Positions 5,395-5,621 of a DNA stretch of 5,621 nucleotides are shown here, piece after piece. This stretch comes from Rhizobacter sp. GTDB lineage: Bacteria; Pseudomonadota; Gammaproteobacteria; Burkholderiales; Burkholderiaceae_C. The first letter of the stretch is position 1, and each line of letters opens with the position of its first letter. The DNA lies in contig JACMKJ010000260.1 in NCBI GenBank assembly GCA_014380155.1, positions 1-5,621 of the forward strand. Direction: 5' to 3'. The notes below the pieces were generated by a model, which was given only the letters and a program-made list of their open reading frames with translations, ran no database searches and had not been told where the DNA came from. A program made the translations under genes and the position numbers.

Positions 5395-5407
5395 GCAGGT
5401 CTCCTGC
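5395..5407 (+). other. Small hairpin right after the SWIB stop
   Basis: GCAGG at 5395-5399 pairs with CCTGC at 5403-5407 around a 3-base loop, four bases after the stop codon. It may support the stronger terminator downstream or be incidental. Confidence 0.3.
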
Positions 5408-5414
5408 TGATTTG

Positions 5415-5445
5415 AAAAAGCCGGTGCTAGCGCACCGGCTTTTTT
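5415..5445 (+). terminator. Intrinsic terminator of the SWIB gene, bidirectional
   Basis: AGCCGGTGC at 5419-5427 pairs perfectly with GCACCGGCT at 5432-5440 around a TAGC loop, followed by a run of six Ts (5440-5445). The five As at 5415-5419 give a T-run on the opposite strand, so the same hairpin could also stop transcription arriving from the right. Confidence 0.93.
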
Positions 5446-5470
5446 ATTGGGCTGGCGCGGATGGAGCGGG

Positions 5471-5494
5471 CCTTCGATACCTCAGGCTGAGCGG
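5471..5494. repeat. Short intergenic repeat-like element (CCTTCGA...CTCAGGCTGAGCGG)
   Basis: The stretch starts CCTTCGA and ends CTCAGGCTGAGCGG, with a perfect CTCAG-G-CTGAG inverted repeat at 5481-5491. It resembles the CCTTCGACAGGCTCAG-type elements that I recall as scattered between genes in many proteobacteria. Only one copy is in the window, so repeat status rests on memory of the motif. Confidence 0.5.
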
Positions 5495-5499
5495 TGGGA

Positions 5500-5528
5500 G
5501 ATGCGCGAGCGAAGCAATGCGCCCCATC
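5500..5528. repeat. Imperfect hairpin with ATGCGC direct repeats
   Basis: GATG at 5500-5503 pairs with CATC at 5525-5528. CGC at 5504-5506 pairs with GCG at 5519-5521 past a 3-base bulge. ATGCGC also appears twice in direct orientation (5501-5506, 5517-5522). No function is recognised; it probably belongs to the repeat block around it. Confidence 0.3.
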
Positions 5529-5540
5529 AAGCAACGCCCG

Positions 5541-5606
5541 CGGAACCGGCTTTGCCGGGCCGCCAGGCGGCGCCCCTTGGGGGCAGGAGCGCAGCGACTG
5601 GGGGGC
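5541..5606. repeat. GC-rich multi-hairpin intergenic element typical of Burkholderiales
   Basis: Three successive inverted repeats sit almost end to end: CCGGC-TTT-GCCGG at 5546-5558, GCCGCC-A-GGCGGC at 5559-5571, and GCCCC-TTG-GGGGC at 5572-5584. An AGGAGCGCAGCGACTGGGGGG segment pattern then runs to about 5605. Elements of this style (CCTTGGGGGCAG then GAGCGCAGCGAC) are familiar from gene ends in Comamonadaceae-like genomes. It may act in transcription termination or mRNA 3'-end protection for a gene to the right; the family name is unknown to me. Confidence 0.55.
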
Positions 5607-5621
5607 CTATTTCACAGCCAC
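5607..5621 (-). CDS. Possible last codons of a convergent gene
   Basis: On the - strand the edge reads V-A-V-K followed by a TAG stop at 5607-5609. Four codons cannot identify a protein. The call rests on context: GC-rich hairpins of the 5541-5606 type usually follow a stop codon, and the terminator at 5415-5445 has a T-run on this strand too. A chance stop codon is quite possible. Confidence 0.22.
   Translation of the reverse strand: MAVK

Overview
This GC-rich window reads as chromosomal DNA of a betaproteobacterium, most likely order Burkholderiales and near Comamonadaceae. That placement rests on three things: the protein sequences, the exbB-exbD-hemP-receptor order, and the GC-rich intergenic repeats at the right end. 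It is inference, not a database result. All confident genes are on the + strand.

Positions 1-4753 form an iron-acquisition block. It opens with the last codons of exbB (the start lies to the left, probably beside tonB), followed by exbD and the small hemP gene, all tightly packed. After a 79-base gap comes a large TonB-dependent siderophore receptor of the Fiu/PiuA type, then a PiuC/YbiX-type iron(II)/2-oxoglutarate hydroxylase. A small secreted PepSY protein and a four-helix b561-type cytochrome end the block. Together: ExbB-ExbD (with TonB) energise the outer membrane, the receptor imports a ferric siderophore (probably catecholate), and PiuC is the cytoplasmic oxygenase that habitually travels with such receptors. 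The PepSY/cytochrome pair could supply membrane electron transfer, possibly ferric reduction. A long stem-loop at 4773-4820 marks the likely end of this transcription unit.

Positions 4821-5446 hold a separate gene with its own leader: a small basic SWIB-domain protein with an Ala/Lys/Pro-rich, histone-H1-like tail. It ends in a textbook intrinsic terminator that also reads as a terminator on the other strand.

Positions 5447-5621 hold no confident gene. They contain repeat-like inverted sequences and, at the very edge, a possible last few codons of a convergent gene on the - strand. No tRNA, rRNA, CRISPR array or insertion sequence was seen. No convincing Fur box was found by eye, so iron control of the block probably comes from a promoter to the left of the window.
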